DNA of 23,139 nt from Prevotella sp. CAG:924 (GCA_000431975.1 HF988415.1:1-23139), one strand, 5' to 3'. Numbered from the stretch's first letter, positions 8,230-15,000 are shown. The notes: generated by a model from the letters alone, not told the origin. Program-made: numbers and translations.

Positions 8230-8556
8230 CCTCCGATCGGTCATCATTAAGGTTTGAGGGATTGTGTACTATCGTCAGATTGTCGGGCTGCTCCCCTTGT
8301 CAAAGACGAAACCGGCTATGCCGATACATTGTGACGGACAGGATGCCGGGCAAAGGACGAAGGAGACAGGGACAAGACTACAAAAACAGGTGCAGGCCTC
8401 ATGCGATAAAAAATTAAGGGTATTGATGCCGCGGCGCCAATACCCTTTTCTTACTGTGGTCCTCCTTTCACGGACCAAGCCTTGTTCTACGATATCTTAA
8501 TATACAATGTGCTTGCCTGTCCTTAATGTTTCTCTTCCTGCTCAAATGCTCTGTTT
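8230..8556. other. Convergent intergenic region without genes
   Basis: This lies between the AraC-type regulator (plus) and the outer-membrane protein (minus), whose 3' ends face each other. The only strong structure is the bidirectional terminator at 8416-8452. The short open frames here lack recognisable sequence and are judged spurious. Confidence 0.7.
8416..8452. terminator. Bidirectional terminator between convergent genes
   Basis: AAGGGTATTG (8416-8425) and CAATACCCTT (8438-8447) form a perfect 10-bp stem with a 12-nt GC-rich loop. The plus strand continues TTCTT. The minus strand continues into a run of T (the plus strand reads AAAAAATT just before the stem). It can therefore serve both converging genes. 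Confidence 0.85.
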
Positions 8557-9387
8557 CTAATATCCCCATCCATAAGGCCCTACACCATTAGGATATTTGT
8601 TATATTCCACAGACACACCGATAGAAAAATTACGATTGGGTGTCCAACGTACTGCCGCACCTATCTTATCGCCTAAATTGCCCGTATAGTCCCACGGACC
8701 ATAAAGGCCGAAGCTATGACGTCCGTAATAGCCACCATAGCCATAATAAGGATAGCCCCCACCTACATTGCGGTTATAGAGTGACTTCTGAGCATATATC
8801 GAAGCTGACCAATGCTCATTAAACTGATAGCCCAACTCACCATACAGGCCTCCAGACAAATAGCTGTCACCTCCCCAGGATACATGATCCAGATAACCGC
8901 CGGCCGTCGCCCACCAATGCTTCGAGAGCGGCATCACATACGTGGCGTCAACGCGCTGTCTGAAGCCGACGCCACTCCGCGCATGCTTACCCGACTGCAC
9001 CATGGCACTCAGGTCCATGCTCACATTCATGCCCTCGTGCAAGCTGTAAGGTGACCAGCCACCATAATAATAAGGCATGACACCGGCCGGCAGGGTAAGA
9101 TCCTCCAAGGCACGGGGCTCCTCCTCCAAGACGTCGGAAGCAGCCGCTGACTTCAATGCCGGTGATGACACCGACTCTCCCGAAGCGGCTTTCTGTTGCG
9201 CCACTCCACGGTCATAGGCGGAAGATGAGATCTTCACTCCCGTGGGACGGATCTGTGAAGCCATATTGAAGTGAGGACGCGACGGCTCATAAGAGGGCAC
9301 CGCCAACGAGTCGCGACGCTCCTCCTGAGCATGTGCCAGACAGACTGGCAGACATAAACCTAATATGATAAGACCAGACGTTTTCAT
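8557..9387 (-). CDS. Secreted outer-membrane protein with Gly/Tyr-rich loop, function unknown
   Basis: A 276-residue protein I do not recognise beyond its location. Residues 1-20 form a signal peptide (MKTSGLIILGLCLPVCLAHA). Residues about 21-100 are a low-complexity periplasmic-type linker rich in Ser, Ala and Glu. From about residue 104 the sequence alternates polar and aromatic residues as in a small outer-membrane barrel (SMDLSAMVQSG, GFRQRVDATYVMPL, SIGVSVEYNKYP) and ends in Tyr, as barrels often do. Residues 208-234 are dominated by Gly and Tyr (GGGYPYYGYGGYYG), perhaps an exposed loop. It is transcribed alone from a -7 element near 9562-9569, giving a leader of roughly 165 nt. AGGAG lies about 15 nt before the start codon. 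Confidence 0.7.
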   Translation of the reverse strand: MKTSGLIILGLCLPVCLAHAQEERRDSLAVPSYEPSRPHFNMASQIRPTGVKISSSAYDRGVAQQKAASGESVSSPALKSAAASDVLEEEPRALEDLTLPAGVMPYYYGGWSPYSLHEGMNVSMDLSAMVQSGKHARSGVGFRQRVDATYVMPLSKHWWATAGGYLDHVSWGGDSYLSGGLYGELGYQFNEHWSASIYAQKSLYNRNVGGGYPYYGYGGYYGRHSFGLYGPWDYTGNLGDKIGAAVRWTPNRNFSIGVSVEYNKYPNGVGPYGWGY

Positions 9388-9561
9388 CTTTTTCTATTCT
9401 CCTGAATGGTTGCTACTGTTTGCTCACGCTTCGCCTGCTGTAACAGCAATGGCACGACCCGGCTACACGGAAAGGATTATGAAATTTCTCTCTTGATGCT
9501 CCGCCATGCCTGCCGTGATACTTTCATGAGAGACTGCCGGCATGATTCTCGTGAGTTGTTG

Positions 9562-9569
9562 CAAATATA
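9562..9569 (-). promoter_or_regulatory. -7 promoter element of the Gly/Tyr-rich outer-membrane protein
   Basis: Read on the minus strand this is TATATTTG, a full match to TAnnTTTG. No good -33 element is present at 19-21 nt. The start codon is about 175 bp downstream, giving a long leader. Confidence 0.5.
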
Positions 9570-9643
9570 CGCAATCTTCCGTCAAAAAGGAAGGGGCACA
9601 CACGCATTTTATCAATGTTTTGTATAAAATACGCTAACATCAA

Positions 9644-9674
9644 TTTTCAATTTGCTTTATTCTTCCTATCTTTG
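9644..9674 (+). promoter_or_regulatory. Promoter of the secreted protein at 9737
   Basis: TATCTTTG (9667-9674) is a full match to the Bacteroidetes -7 consensus. A weak TTTT lies 19 nt upstream at 9644-9647. The ATG at 9737 is 63 bp downstream. Confidence 0.6.
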
Positions 9675-9736
9675 CCAACGAGTCCCCCTCAGATAAGGGA
9701 AAAATATCTTTGATTACTAAGAAAAAGAGAAACAAT

Positions 9737-10327
9737 ATGAAAATGAAAACATCGATACTGATCGCCTGCATGGCCATGATGGTCACGACACCTACCTTCG
9801 CACAGACAGAAGTAAGGGAAGGAAACAATCTGCCCAATGCGATGACTAAGTTATGGAACAAGGCTAAGAATGGCGTCAAGAAGACCGGCCGCAAGGTAGG
9901 CGGCTTCCTCGGCGTGGGCAATGAGCAGGATATGGACCTCATAGATATTGACGGTGTAGAATATATGCCTATCTACACGAAGAACCTTTTCTATTCCGAC
10001 TCTACCCAGATGATTTTGACTTGTCAGCACGATCTGCTCAGCAAATACCCTTCAGCCAAAATACTGAACGCTGTCATACCTCAGGCAACATGGGACGAGT
10101 CGGAGCTACACGACTCCGGTAAGGTGGTTGGCTATCGCCGCCGCGCCTATTGCTACGTGCTCGCCACCGACGGCAACGATGGATACATCAATGCCCGCTA
10201 CCTATTTATGAGTGAGAAGAAGGGTGGCCATGACTGGACACAGGTGAAGGACGAATGGGCCAAATGCGAGCGTGTCGACATTATACCGGCATCCGCATAT
10301 ACCCAACTCAAAGAGAAATCCAAATAA
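9737..10327 (+). CDS. Secreted protein of unknown function
   Basis: A 196-residue protein I do not recognise. The ATG at 9737 is preferred over an in-frame TTG at 9710 because it begins a clean signal peptide (MKMKTSILIACMAMMVTTPTFAQ, cleavage after residue 23), behind an A-rich leader typical of Bacteroidetes. A short basic segment follows (about residues 35-52, KLWNKAKNGVKKTGRKVGG), then a mixed alpha/beta region (DIDGVEYMPIYTKNLFYSDSTQMI ... GYRRRAYCYVLATDGNDGYINARYLFM). No membrane segment occurs after the signal, so it is probably periplasmic or surface-associated. The small TPR-like gene follows after 82 bp and may be co-transcribed. Confidence 0.7.
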   Translation: MKMKTSILIACMAMMVTTPTFAQTEVREGNNLPNAMTKLWNKAKNGVKKTGRKVGGFLGVGNEQDMDLIDIDGVEYMPIYTKNLFYSDSTQMILTCQHDLLSKYPSAKILNAVIPQATWDESELHDSGKVVGYRRRAYCYVLATDGNDGYINARYLFMSEKKGGHDWTQVKDEWAKCERVDIIPASAYTQLKEKSK

Positions 10328-10375
10328 GACAGACCTGCGGCCTCCTACACGTAGACGTCTTCCACTAGGGGGCAC

Positions 10376-10400
10376 TACATTACATTATATTATATTATAC
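10376..10400 (+). repeat. Five-unit pentanucleotide repeat just before a start codon
   Basis: The units are TACAT, TACAT, TATAT, TATAT and TATAC in register, ending 9 bp before the ATG at 10410. Such an array in the leader or promoter of a gene can change length by slippage and so alter expression. Here the units are imperfect and few. Confidence 0.6.
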
Positions 10401-10409
10401 ATACCGACA

Positions 10410-10709
10410 ATGAGCGATTTAACTTCAAAAATGAATGCGGCCCGCACCTTTCTGGAAACGGGCCAGGATGTAATGGGCGTTGCCACACTGACACAGATCA
10501 TCACCGAGGCCGAACAGGCCAATGACAAGGAATGTCTGATCGCCGCCTACCGGCTCCGTGGTACTGCCCTCTTGAAAATGGGCGACAAAGCCGGCGCAGA
10601 GGCCGACGGAAAGGCACTGCTCGCCCTCGACCCCGAACAGGCACAGGTCAACGGAGAATTTAAGGCTAAAGGAACGGAAGAGATTCCCATGAGACGGGGA
10701 AAATGTTAA
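10410..10709 (+). CDS. Small TPR-like protein
   Basis: A 99-residue cytoplasmic protein. The start at 10410 (MSDLTSKMNAARTF) is chosen because an upstream in-frame extension overlaps the preceding gene in a different frame and looks noncoding. Residues about 4-75 are helical with tetratricopeptide-like spacing (LTQIITEAEQANDKECLIAAYRLRGTALLKMGDKAGAEADGKALLALDP), enough for about two repeats. TPR units mediate protein-protein contact, but no partner is evident. A pentanucleotide repeat sits just upstream, and the stop codon is 29 bp before the Phe/Tyr operon promoter. Confidence 0.75.
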   Translation: MSDLTSKMNAARTFLETGQDVMGVATLTQIITEAEQANDKECLIAAYRLRGTALLKMGDKAGAEADGKALLALDPEQAQVNGEFKAKGTEEIPMRRGKC

Positions 10710-10737
10710 CATAACGAACATTTTTCTTTCAAAACAC

Positions 10738-10768
10738 TTGGCTAATACAAATAAAAAATATAATTTTG
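10738..10768 (+). promoter_or_regulatory. Promoter of the Phe/Tyr biosynthesis operon
   Basis: TAATTTTG (10761-10768) is a full match to the -7 element TAnnTTTG. TTGG (10738-10741) lies exactly 19 nt upstream as a -33 element. Transcription would start near 10775, about 20 nt before the leader peptide and about 220 nt before pheA. Confidence 0.8.
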
Positions 10769-10795
10769 CATCATAAACATAAAGAAAACAACAAA

Positions 10796-10873
10796 ATGAC
10801 GAATTCTTACGCATTCTTCTTTTACTACTTTTTTTACTTTGCAAGAAATTGCGAAGCGGGAAGTTGCGTGTAG
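10796..10873 (+). CDS. Phe/Tyr-rich leader peptide of the operon attenuator
   Basis: A 25-residue open frame read directly from the DNA: ATG at 10796, TAG at 10871. Residues 7-15 are nine consecutive aromatic residues, FFFYYFFYF, and Y5 is close by, so the peptide has six Phe and four Tyr. It starts behind an A-rich stretch (ACAAA before ATG) and lies about 20 nt after the predicted transcription start. Downstream are mutually exclusive hairpins, an intrinsic terminator, then genes that make exactly Phe and Tyr. This is the hallmark of a ribosome-mediated attenuation leader: shortage of charged tRNA-Phe or tRNA-Tyr would stall the ribosome on the aromatic run. The peptide itself probably has no further function. 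Expression is not shown by sequence alone, but chance is an unlikely explanation for this composition in this place. Confidence 0.9.
   Translation: MTNSYAFFFYYFFYFARNCEAGSCV
10837..10861 (+). promoter_or_regulatory. Attenuator hairpin 1:2 and antiterminator strand
   Basis: CTTTGCAA (10837-10844) pairs with TTGCGAAG (10849-10856) across a GAAA tetraloop, giving 8 pairs including one T-G. The 3' arm overlaps GAAGCGGGA (10853-10861), which is perfectly complementary over 9 bp to TCCCGCTTC (10924-10932), the 5' arm of the terminator. Pairing 1:2, pairing 2:3 (antiterminator) and the terminator 3:4 are thus mutually exclusive. A ribosome stalled on the aromatic codons (10814-10840) covers strand 1 and frees strand 2. 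One reaching the stop at 10871 covers strand 2 and lets the terminator form. Confidence 0.85.
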
Positions 10874-10922
10874 ATTTCAACTTAGGACAAGAGAATAAAA
10901 CCACAGAGGTTTGCATTCATAC

Positions 10923-10957
10923 ATCCCGCTTCATTACAATGAGGCGGGATTTTTGTT
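10923..10957 (+). terminator. Intrinsic terminator (attenuator) before pheA
   Basis: ATCCCGCTTCAT (10923-10934) and ATGAGGCGGGAT (10939-10950) form a 12-bp stem with one T-G pair and a TACA loop. It is followed by TTTTGTT. It sits 50 bp after the leader peptide stop and about 40 bp before the pheA ATG at 10995, so it would stop transcription before the structural genes. Confidence 0.92.
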
Positions 10958-10994
10958 ATCACACCTCTCTAAAATAGAACCATAGAACAGAAAA

Positions 10995-11825
10995 ATGAAA
11001 AGAATAGCCATTCAGGGCGAGCCCGGTTCGTTCCACGACATTGCCGCCCACGAATATTTCAAGGGTGAGCAAATCGATCTCATCTGTTGTCCCACCTTCG
11101 AGGATGTGTTCCATCAAATAGAACTCGATCCCACCGTCGTAGCGATGACAGCCATTGAGAACACCATCGCCGGCTCTCTGCTCCACAACTACGAATTGCT
11201 TCGGGCATCGGGCGCCACTATCGTTGGTGAGCATAAACTCCACATAGAGCACTCCATCTGCTGCCTGCCCGATGACGACTGGGATGATCTCACGGAAGTC
11301 CTCTCCCATCCCGTTGCCCTCGCCCAGTGCCGCAAGTTTCTCACAGAGCACCCGCAACTGAAAGCCGTCGAGGCAGAAGATACTGCCGGCAGCGCCGCTC
11401 TGATAGCCGAAAAACAACTACATGGCCACGCCGCCATCTGCTCTAGCTATGCCGCCAACCTATATGGCATGAAAGTGCTGCAGAAAGATATCCATGACAA
11501 CAAACACAACTTCACGCGTTTTCTCGTTTGCTGCCTGCCTCAGAAGGCTTCTTTCCTGCGCGAAGTGGAACACACCGACAAGGCGAGCCTCGTCTTCTCA
11601 CTGCCCCACGAAGAAGGATCGCTCTCCAAAGTGCTCACCATCCTGAGTTTCTACGACATCAACCTGACCAAGATCCAGTCACTTCCCATTATCGGACACG
11701 AATGGGAATATCTCTTCTACGTCGACGTCACCTATGATAATCTGACACGCTACCGCCAGTCCATCGACGCCATCACACCCCTCGTACGCAATATCAAGAT
11801 TTTAGGAGAATATCAAGAGAACTAA
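10995..11825 (+). CDS. pheA: Prephenate dehydratase with ACT domain
   Basis: A 276-residue cytoplasmic enzyme converting prephenate to phenylpyruvate, the Phe-specific branch step. Residues 1 to about 180 are the PDT catalytic domain: IQGEPGSFHDIAA, TAIENTIAGSLLHNYELL, and the conserved NFTRF with T174-R175-F176. Residues about 195-276 are an ACT regulatory domain. In E. coli-type enzymes Phe binding uses GALV and ESRP motifs; here the matching segments are EGSLSKVL (207-214) and IQSLP (227-231), so the usual Arg is absent. This looks like the normal Bacteroidetes version, but allosteric control by Phe may differ. There is no chorismate mutase domain in this protein; that activity is fused to the DAHP synthase two genes on. 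It is the first structural gene after the attenuator, with the next gene 12 bp downstream. Confidence 0.95.
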   Translation: MKRIAIQGEPGSFHDIAAHEYFKGEQIDLICCPTFEDVFHQIELDPTVVAMTAIENTIAGSLLHNYELLRASGATIVGEHKLHIEHSICCLPDDDWDDLTEVLSHPVALAQCRKFLTEHPQLKAVEAEDTAGSAALIAEKQLHGHAAICSSYAANLYGMKVLQKDIHDNKHNFTRFLVCCLPQKASFLREVEHTDKASLVFSLPHEEGSLSKVLTILSFYDINLTKIQSLPIIGHEWEYLFYVDVTYDNLTRYRQSIDAITPLVRNIKILGEYQEN

Positions 11826-11837
11826 ATATAATAAGAT

Positions 11838-13004
11838 ATGATTCAACCAGCAGACAGAGTAAATCAAATACAAGAATACTATTTCAGCCGTAAGCTGAAA
11901 GAGGTGGCTCGTCTTAAAGCCGAGGGCCATGACATCATCTCGTTAGCGATAGGATCGCCCGACATGCCACCCTCACCACAGACCATCGACAAGCTCTGCG
12001 AGGTGGCACGCGATCCTGCCGCACACGGCTACCAGCCTACAGTCGGCATAGCCGAACTGCGCCAGGCCATGGCCTATTTCTATAAGAATTGGTACGACGT
12101 CGATCTCGATCCCGACAAGGAGATCCAGCCCATGCTCGGATCGAAGGAGGGCATCCTGCACATCACCCTCGCCTTCTGCAATCCCGGTGACGAAGTGCTG
12201 CTGCCCGATCCCGGATATCCCACTTATACCGCTATCAATAAGCTGTTGGCAACCAAGATCACCTACTATCCCCTGCGTGAGGACAACGGATGGCAGCCCG
12301 ACTTCGACGCACTCGAGAAGATGGACCTCAGCCACGTGAAGCTGATGTGGACCAACTATCCCAACATGCCCACCGGAGGCAATGCCCGCCGTGACACCTA
12401 CGAAAAGCTCGTCGACTTCGCGCGTCGGCACGACATCGTCATCGTCAACGACAACCCCTATTCGCTTATCCTCAACGACCATCCCCTGTCCATCCTGCAG
12501 GTGCCGGGAGCCAAGGACTGCTGCATCGAGCTCAACTCCATGTCCAAGAGTTTCAACATGCCGGGATGGCGTGTGGCCATGGCCGTCAGCAATCCCACTT
12601 ATATAGGATATATCCTGAAGGTGAAGAGCAATATCGACAACGGCTCCTTCCGCGGCATCCAGCTCGCCGCCGCCGAGGCGTTCCTGACCAATACGAAGGA
12701 ATGGCATCACCAGTTCAACGTACAAGTGTACCGCGAGCGTCGCGATGTGGCCGAACAGATCATGACCACCCTCGGATGCACCTTCGATCCCACACAGGTA
12801 GGTATGTTCCTTTGGGGCAAGATCCCCGAGAAATATACTGATGTGGAGCAACTTACAGAACGCGTACTCCATGAAGCCGAAGTGTTTATCACTCCCGGAT
12901 TCATCTTCGGCGAAAACGGCAAACGCTATCTCCGCATCAGTCTCTGCGCTAAAAAGGAGCAGATGGAGGAAGCGCTCCGCCGCGTGAGAAAAATCAATTG
13001 GTAA
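11838..13004 (+). CDS. Class I/II PLP-dependent aminotransferase (probable aromatic/aspartate type)
   Basis: A 388-residue fold-type I aminotransferase. It shows the usual elements in order: ISLAIGSPDMPPSP near residue 36, GYQPTVGIAELRQAMAYF, DPGYPTYTAINKLL, NYPNMPTGGNA, NDNPYSLIL, and the Schiff-base segment SMSKSFNMPGWR with the PLP lysine at K237. Between a prephenate dehydratase and a DAHP synthase, its likely role is the final transamination of phenylpyruvate and 4-hydroxyphenylpyruvate to Phe and Tyr. Sequence alone does not separate this from an aspartate or LL-diaminopimelate aminotransferase activity. It lies 12 bp after pheA and 22 bp before the next gene, so it is in the operon. 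Confidence 0.9.
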   Translation: MIQPADRVNQIQEYYFSRKLKEVARLKAEGHDIISLAIGSPDMPPSPQTIDKLCEVARDPAAHGYQPTVGIAELRQAMAYFYKNWYDVDLDPDKEIQPMLGSKEGILHITLAFCNPGDEVLLPDPGYPTYTAINKLLATKITYYPLREDNGWQPDFDALEKMDLSHVKLMWTNYPNMPTGGNARRDTYEKLVDFARRHDIVIVNDNPYSLILNDHPLSILQVPGAKDCCIELNSMSKSFNMPGWRVAMAVSNPTYIGYILKVKSNIDNGSFRGIQLAAAEAFLTNTKEWHHQFNVQVYRERRDVAEQIMTTLGCTFDPTQVGMFLWGKIPEKYTDVEQLTERVLHEAEVFITPGFIFGENGKRYLRISLCAKKEQMEEALRRVRKINW

Positions 13005-13026
13005 AAACTTTAAAAAACTGAATAAC

Positions 13027-14094
13027 ATGGAATTGGAATTACAACCCCTGAATCTGCCCAGCGACAACAACGAACGTCCTGTCGTGATCGCCGGCCCCTG
13101 CTCGGCTGAGACCGAGGAACAAGTGATGACAACAGCCAAGCAGCTGACCAAGGCCGGCTGCCATATCTTCCGTGCAGGCGTGTGGAAGCCCCGCACGAAG
13201 CCCGGAGGCTTCGAAGGCAATGGCGAGAAAGCACTGCCCTGGCTCAAGAGGGTGAAAGAGGAGACCGGCATGCTCACCGCCACAGAAGTGGCCACGCCCG
13301 AGCACGTCGAGCTTGCACTGAAATACGGCATCGACATCCTGTGGGTCGGAGCCCGTACATCGGCCAACCCCTTTGCCGTCCAGGCCATCGCCGACTCGCT
13401 CAAGGGCATCGACGTGCCCGTGCTGGTGAAGAATCCCGTCAACCCTGACCTGGAGCTTTGGATCGGAGCCCTGCAACGCATCAACCAGGCCGGCATCAAG
13501 CGTCTCGGAGCCATCCACCGCGGCTTCTCCAGCGCAGACAAGAAGATCTACCGCAACCTGCCGATGTGGCAGATCCCCATCGAGCTGCATCGACGCATCC
13601 CTGACCTGCCCATCATCGTGGATCCCAGTCATATAGGAGGACGCCGCGATCTCATCGCGCCTCTCTGCCAGCAGGCCATGGATCTTGGCTTTGACGGTCT
13701 GATCATCGAGAGCCACTGCTCTCCCGATGAGGCATGGAGCGATGCCAAGCAGCAGGTGTCACCCGACATCCTCGACTATATCCTCTCCCTCCTCGTCATC
13801 CGCGACACACATACCACGACAGAGGGTATCCGTCAGCTCCGTGCACAGATCGATGAGCTCGACAATCAGCTCATGGACCTTCTTGCCAAGCGCTTCCGCG
13901 TATGCCGCGAGATCGGCACATACAAGAAAGAGCATAACATGACCGTACTCCAGTCGTCACGCTATAGCGAGATCCTTGAGAAACGTGGCGCACAGGCCAG
14001 CCTCTGTGGCATGAGTCCTGAGTTTGCCGCCCAGATCTTCGAGCATATCCACGAGGAGTCCGTACGGCAGCAGCTTGAGATCGTCAATCAGTAA
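13027..14094 (+). CDS. Bifunctional DAHP synthase (type I-beta) / chorismate mutase (AroQ)
   Basis: A 355-residue fusion. Residues about 17-255 are the DAHP synthase barrel, which condenses phosphoenolpyruvate and erythrose-4-phosphate to start the shikimate pathway. Visible motifs are VVIAGPCSAE (19-28), GVWKPRTKPGGFEG, GARTSANPFAVQ, LVKNPVNPD, LGAIHRGFS and IVDPSHIGGRRDL. There is no N-terminal ferredoxin-like regulatory domain. Residues about 262-355 are an all-helical AroQ chorismate mutase (RQLRAQIDELDNQLMDLLAKR from R269, then EIGTYKKEHN). The same arrangement is known in Porphyromonas gingivalis, where the mutase domain confers inhibition by prephenate. The fusion places pathway entry and the branch to prephenate in one protein, between genes consuming prephenate. 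It is often annotated aroF, aroA or pheA, so I assign no symbol. Confidence 0.95.
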   Translation: MELELQPLNLPSDNNERPVVIAGPCSAETEEQVMTTAKQLTKAGCHIFRAGVWKPRTKPGGFEGNGEKALPWLKRVKEETGMLTATEVATPEHVELALKYGIDILWVGARTSANPFAVQAIADSLKGIDVPVLVKNPVNPDLELWIGALQRINQAGIKRLGAIHRGFSSADKKIYRNLPMWQIPIELHRRIPDLPIIVDPSHIGGRRDLIAPLCQQAMDLGFDGLIIESHCSPDEAWSDAKQQVSPDILDYILSLLVIRDTHTTTEGIRQLRAQIDELDNQLMDLLAKRFRVCREIGTYKKEHNMTVLQSSRYSEILEKRGAQASLCGMSPEFAAQIFEHIHEESVRQQLEIVNQ

Positions 14095-14150
14095 GGAGCA
14101 CCGGCAAGTCAACAAAGACGGAAAATGAGTGGGCGGCCCAGTACACGACA

Positions 14151-14184
14151 GACCACCGCCATTCTATAACCAACGACGGTGGTC
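14151..14184 (+). other. Hairpin between DAHP synthase and prephenate dehydrogenase genes
   Basis: GACCACCG (14151-14158) and CGGTGGTC (14177-14184) are perfect 8-bp inverted repeats 18 nt apart, 37 bp before the tyrA ATG, inside the operon's only long gap (126 bp). No T-tract follows, so it is not a simple terminator. Processing, mRNA stability or a translational effect on tyrA is possible. Confidence 0.5.
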
Positions 14185-14220
14185 ATACCCACACATACAA
14201 GAATGCTAAACACTAATCAC

Positions 14221-15000
14221 ATGAGAATATTGATTATGGGAGCCGGTAAGATGGGCTCCTTCTTCACCGACCTGCTGAGTTTTGATCACGAAGTCGGCGT
14301 ATTGGAAAAAAATCCGAAGCGGCTGCGCTTCACCTACAATTGCCAACGTTTCACCTCCGTAGAGGAAGTGAAGGACTTCCGTCCCCAACTGGTGATCAAT
14401 GCCGTGACCGTGAAATATACGATCCCGGCTTTTGAGGAGGTGCTTCCCTTCCTGCCTAAGGAGTGTCTCATCAGCGACATTTCCTCGGTGAAGACACACC
14501 TCAAGGAATACTACGAGCAGTGTGGCCATCCTTACGTGTCGACCCACCCGATGTTCGGACCGACATTCGCCAATCTCAACCAGCTCAGTGAGGAGAATGC
14601 CATCATCATCAGCGAGGGCGACTATATGGGCCGCTGCTTCTTCCGCGACCTCTATCAGCGTATCGGCCTGCATATCTACGAGTACACCTTCGACGAGCAC
14701 GACCGTACCGTAGCCTATTCTCTGAGCATTCCTTTCGTCTCTACGTTCGTCTTCGCCGCCTTGATGAAACATCAGGATGCACCCGGAACGACCTTCAAGC
14801 GCCATAAGCAGATAGCACAGGGCGTGCTCTCCGAAGACGACTACCTGCTGCAGGAGATCCTCTTCAACCCCTATACCCACGATCAGGTGGTGCAGATACG
14901 CACGGAGCTGAAAGAGCTTCTCGATATCATCGACCGCCGCGATGAGAAGGACATGAAAGCTTATCTTGAGAAGATACGCAAGCATGTACGGGAAATGTAA
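14221..15000 (+). CDS. tyrA: Prephenate dehydrogenase
   Basis: A 259-residue NAD(P)-dependent enzyme that oxidatively decarboxylates prephenate to 4-hydroxyphenylpyruvate, the Tyr branch step. The start at 14221 is chosen because MRILIMGAGKMGSFF begins the Rossmann fold directly (glycines G7, G9, G12); ATGs at 14179 and 14203 would add a non-conserved extension. SDISSVKTHL and YVSTHPMFGP are present, with H109 at the position of the family's catalytic His. The C-terminal half is helical, as in TyrA dimers. There is no fused chorismate mutase or ACT domain. As the last gene of the operon it is separated by 126 bp from the DAHP synthase gene. Being under the same leader explains why the leader peptide carries Tyr as well as Phe codons. 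Confidence 0.93.
   Translation: MRILIMGAGKMGSFFTDLLSFDHEVGVLEKNPKRLRFTYNCQRFTSVEEVKDFRPQLVINAVTVKYTIPAFEEVLPFLPKECLISDISSVKTHLKEYYEQCGHPYVSTHPMFGPTFANLNQLSEENAIIISEGDYMGRCFFRDLYQRIGLHIYEYTFDEHDRTVAYSLSIPFVSTFVFAALMKHQDAPGTTFKRHKQIAQGVLSEDDYLLQEILFNPYTHDQVVQIRTELKELLDIIDRRDEKDMKAYLEKIRKHVREM

Larger units (their letters stand above)
9388..9736. other. Divergent promoter region between two secreted-protein genes
   Basis: No gene is supported here. On the minus strand the leader of the outer-membrane protein contains a long-range inverted repeat: CATGCC at 9505-9510 with GGCATG at 9539-9544, plus imperfect inner pairing. Promoter elements for both directions lie at 9562-9569 (minus) and 9667-9674 (plus). 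Confidence 0.6.

Noticed and set aside
8264..8500. Small open frames on both strands over the convergent terminator
   Set aside because: They run through a strong bidirectional hairpin and have no recognisable sequence.
9406..9627. 73-codon open frame in the divergent promoter region
   Set aside because: It overlaps the minus-strand promoter and leader and has no family features.
11973..13541. 522-codon antisense open frame across aminotransferase and DAHP synthase genes
   Set aside because: Both genes on the plus strand are unambiguous. The antisense product is a codon-usage shadow.
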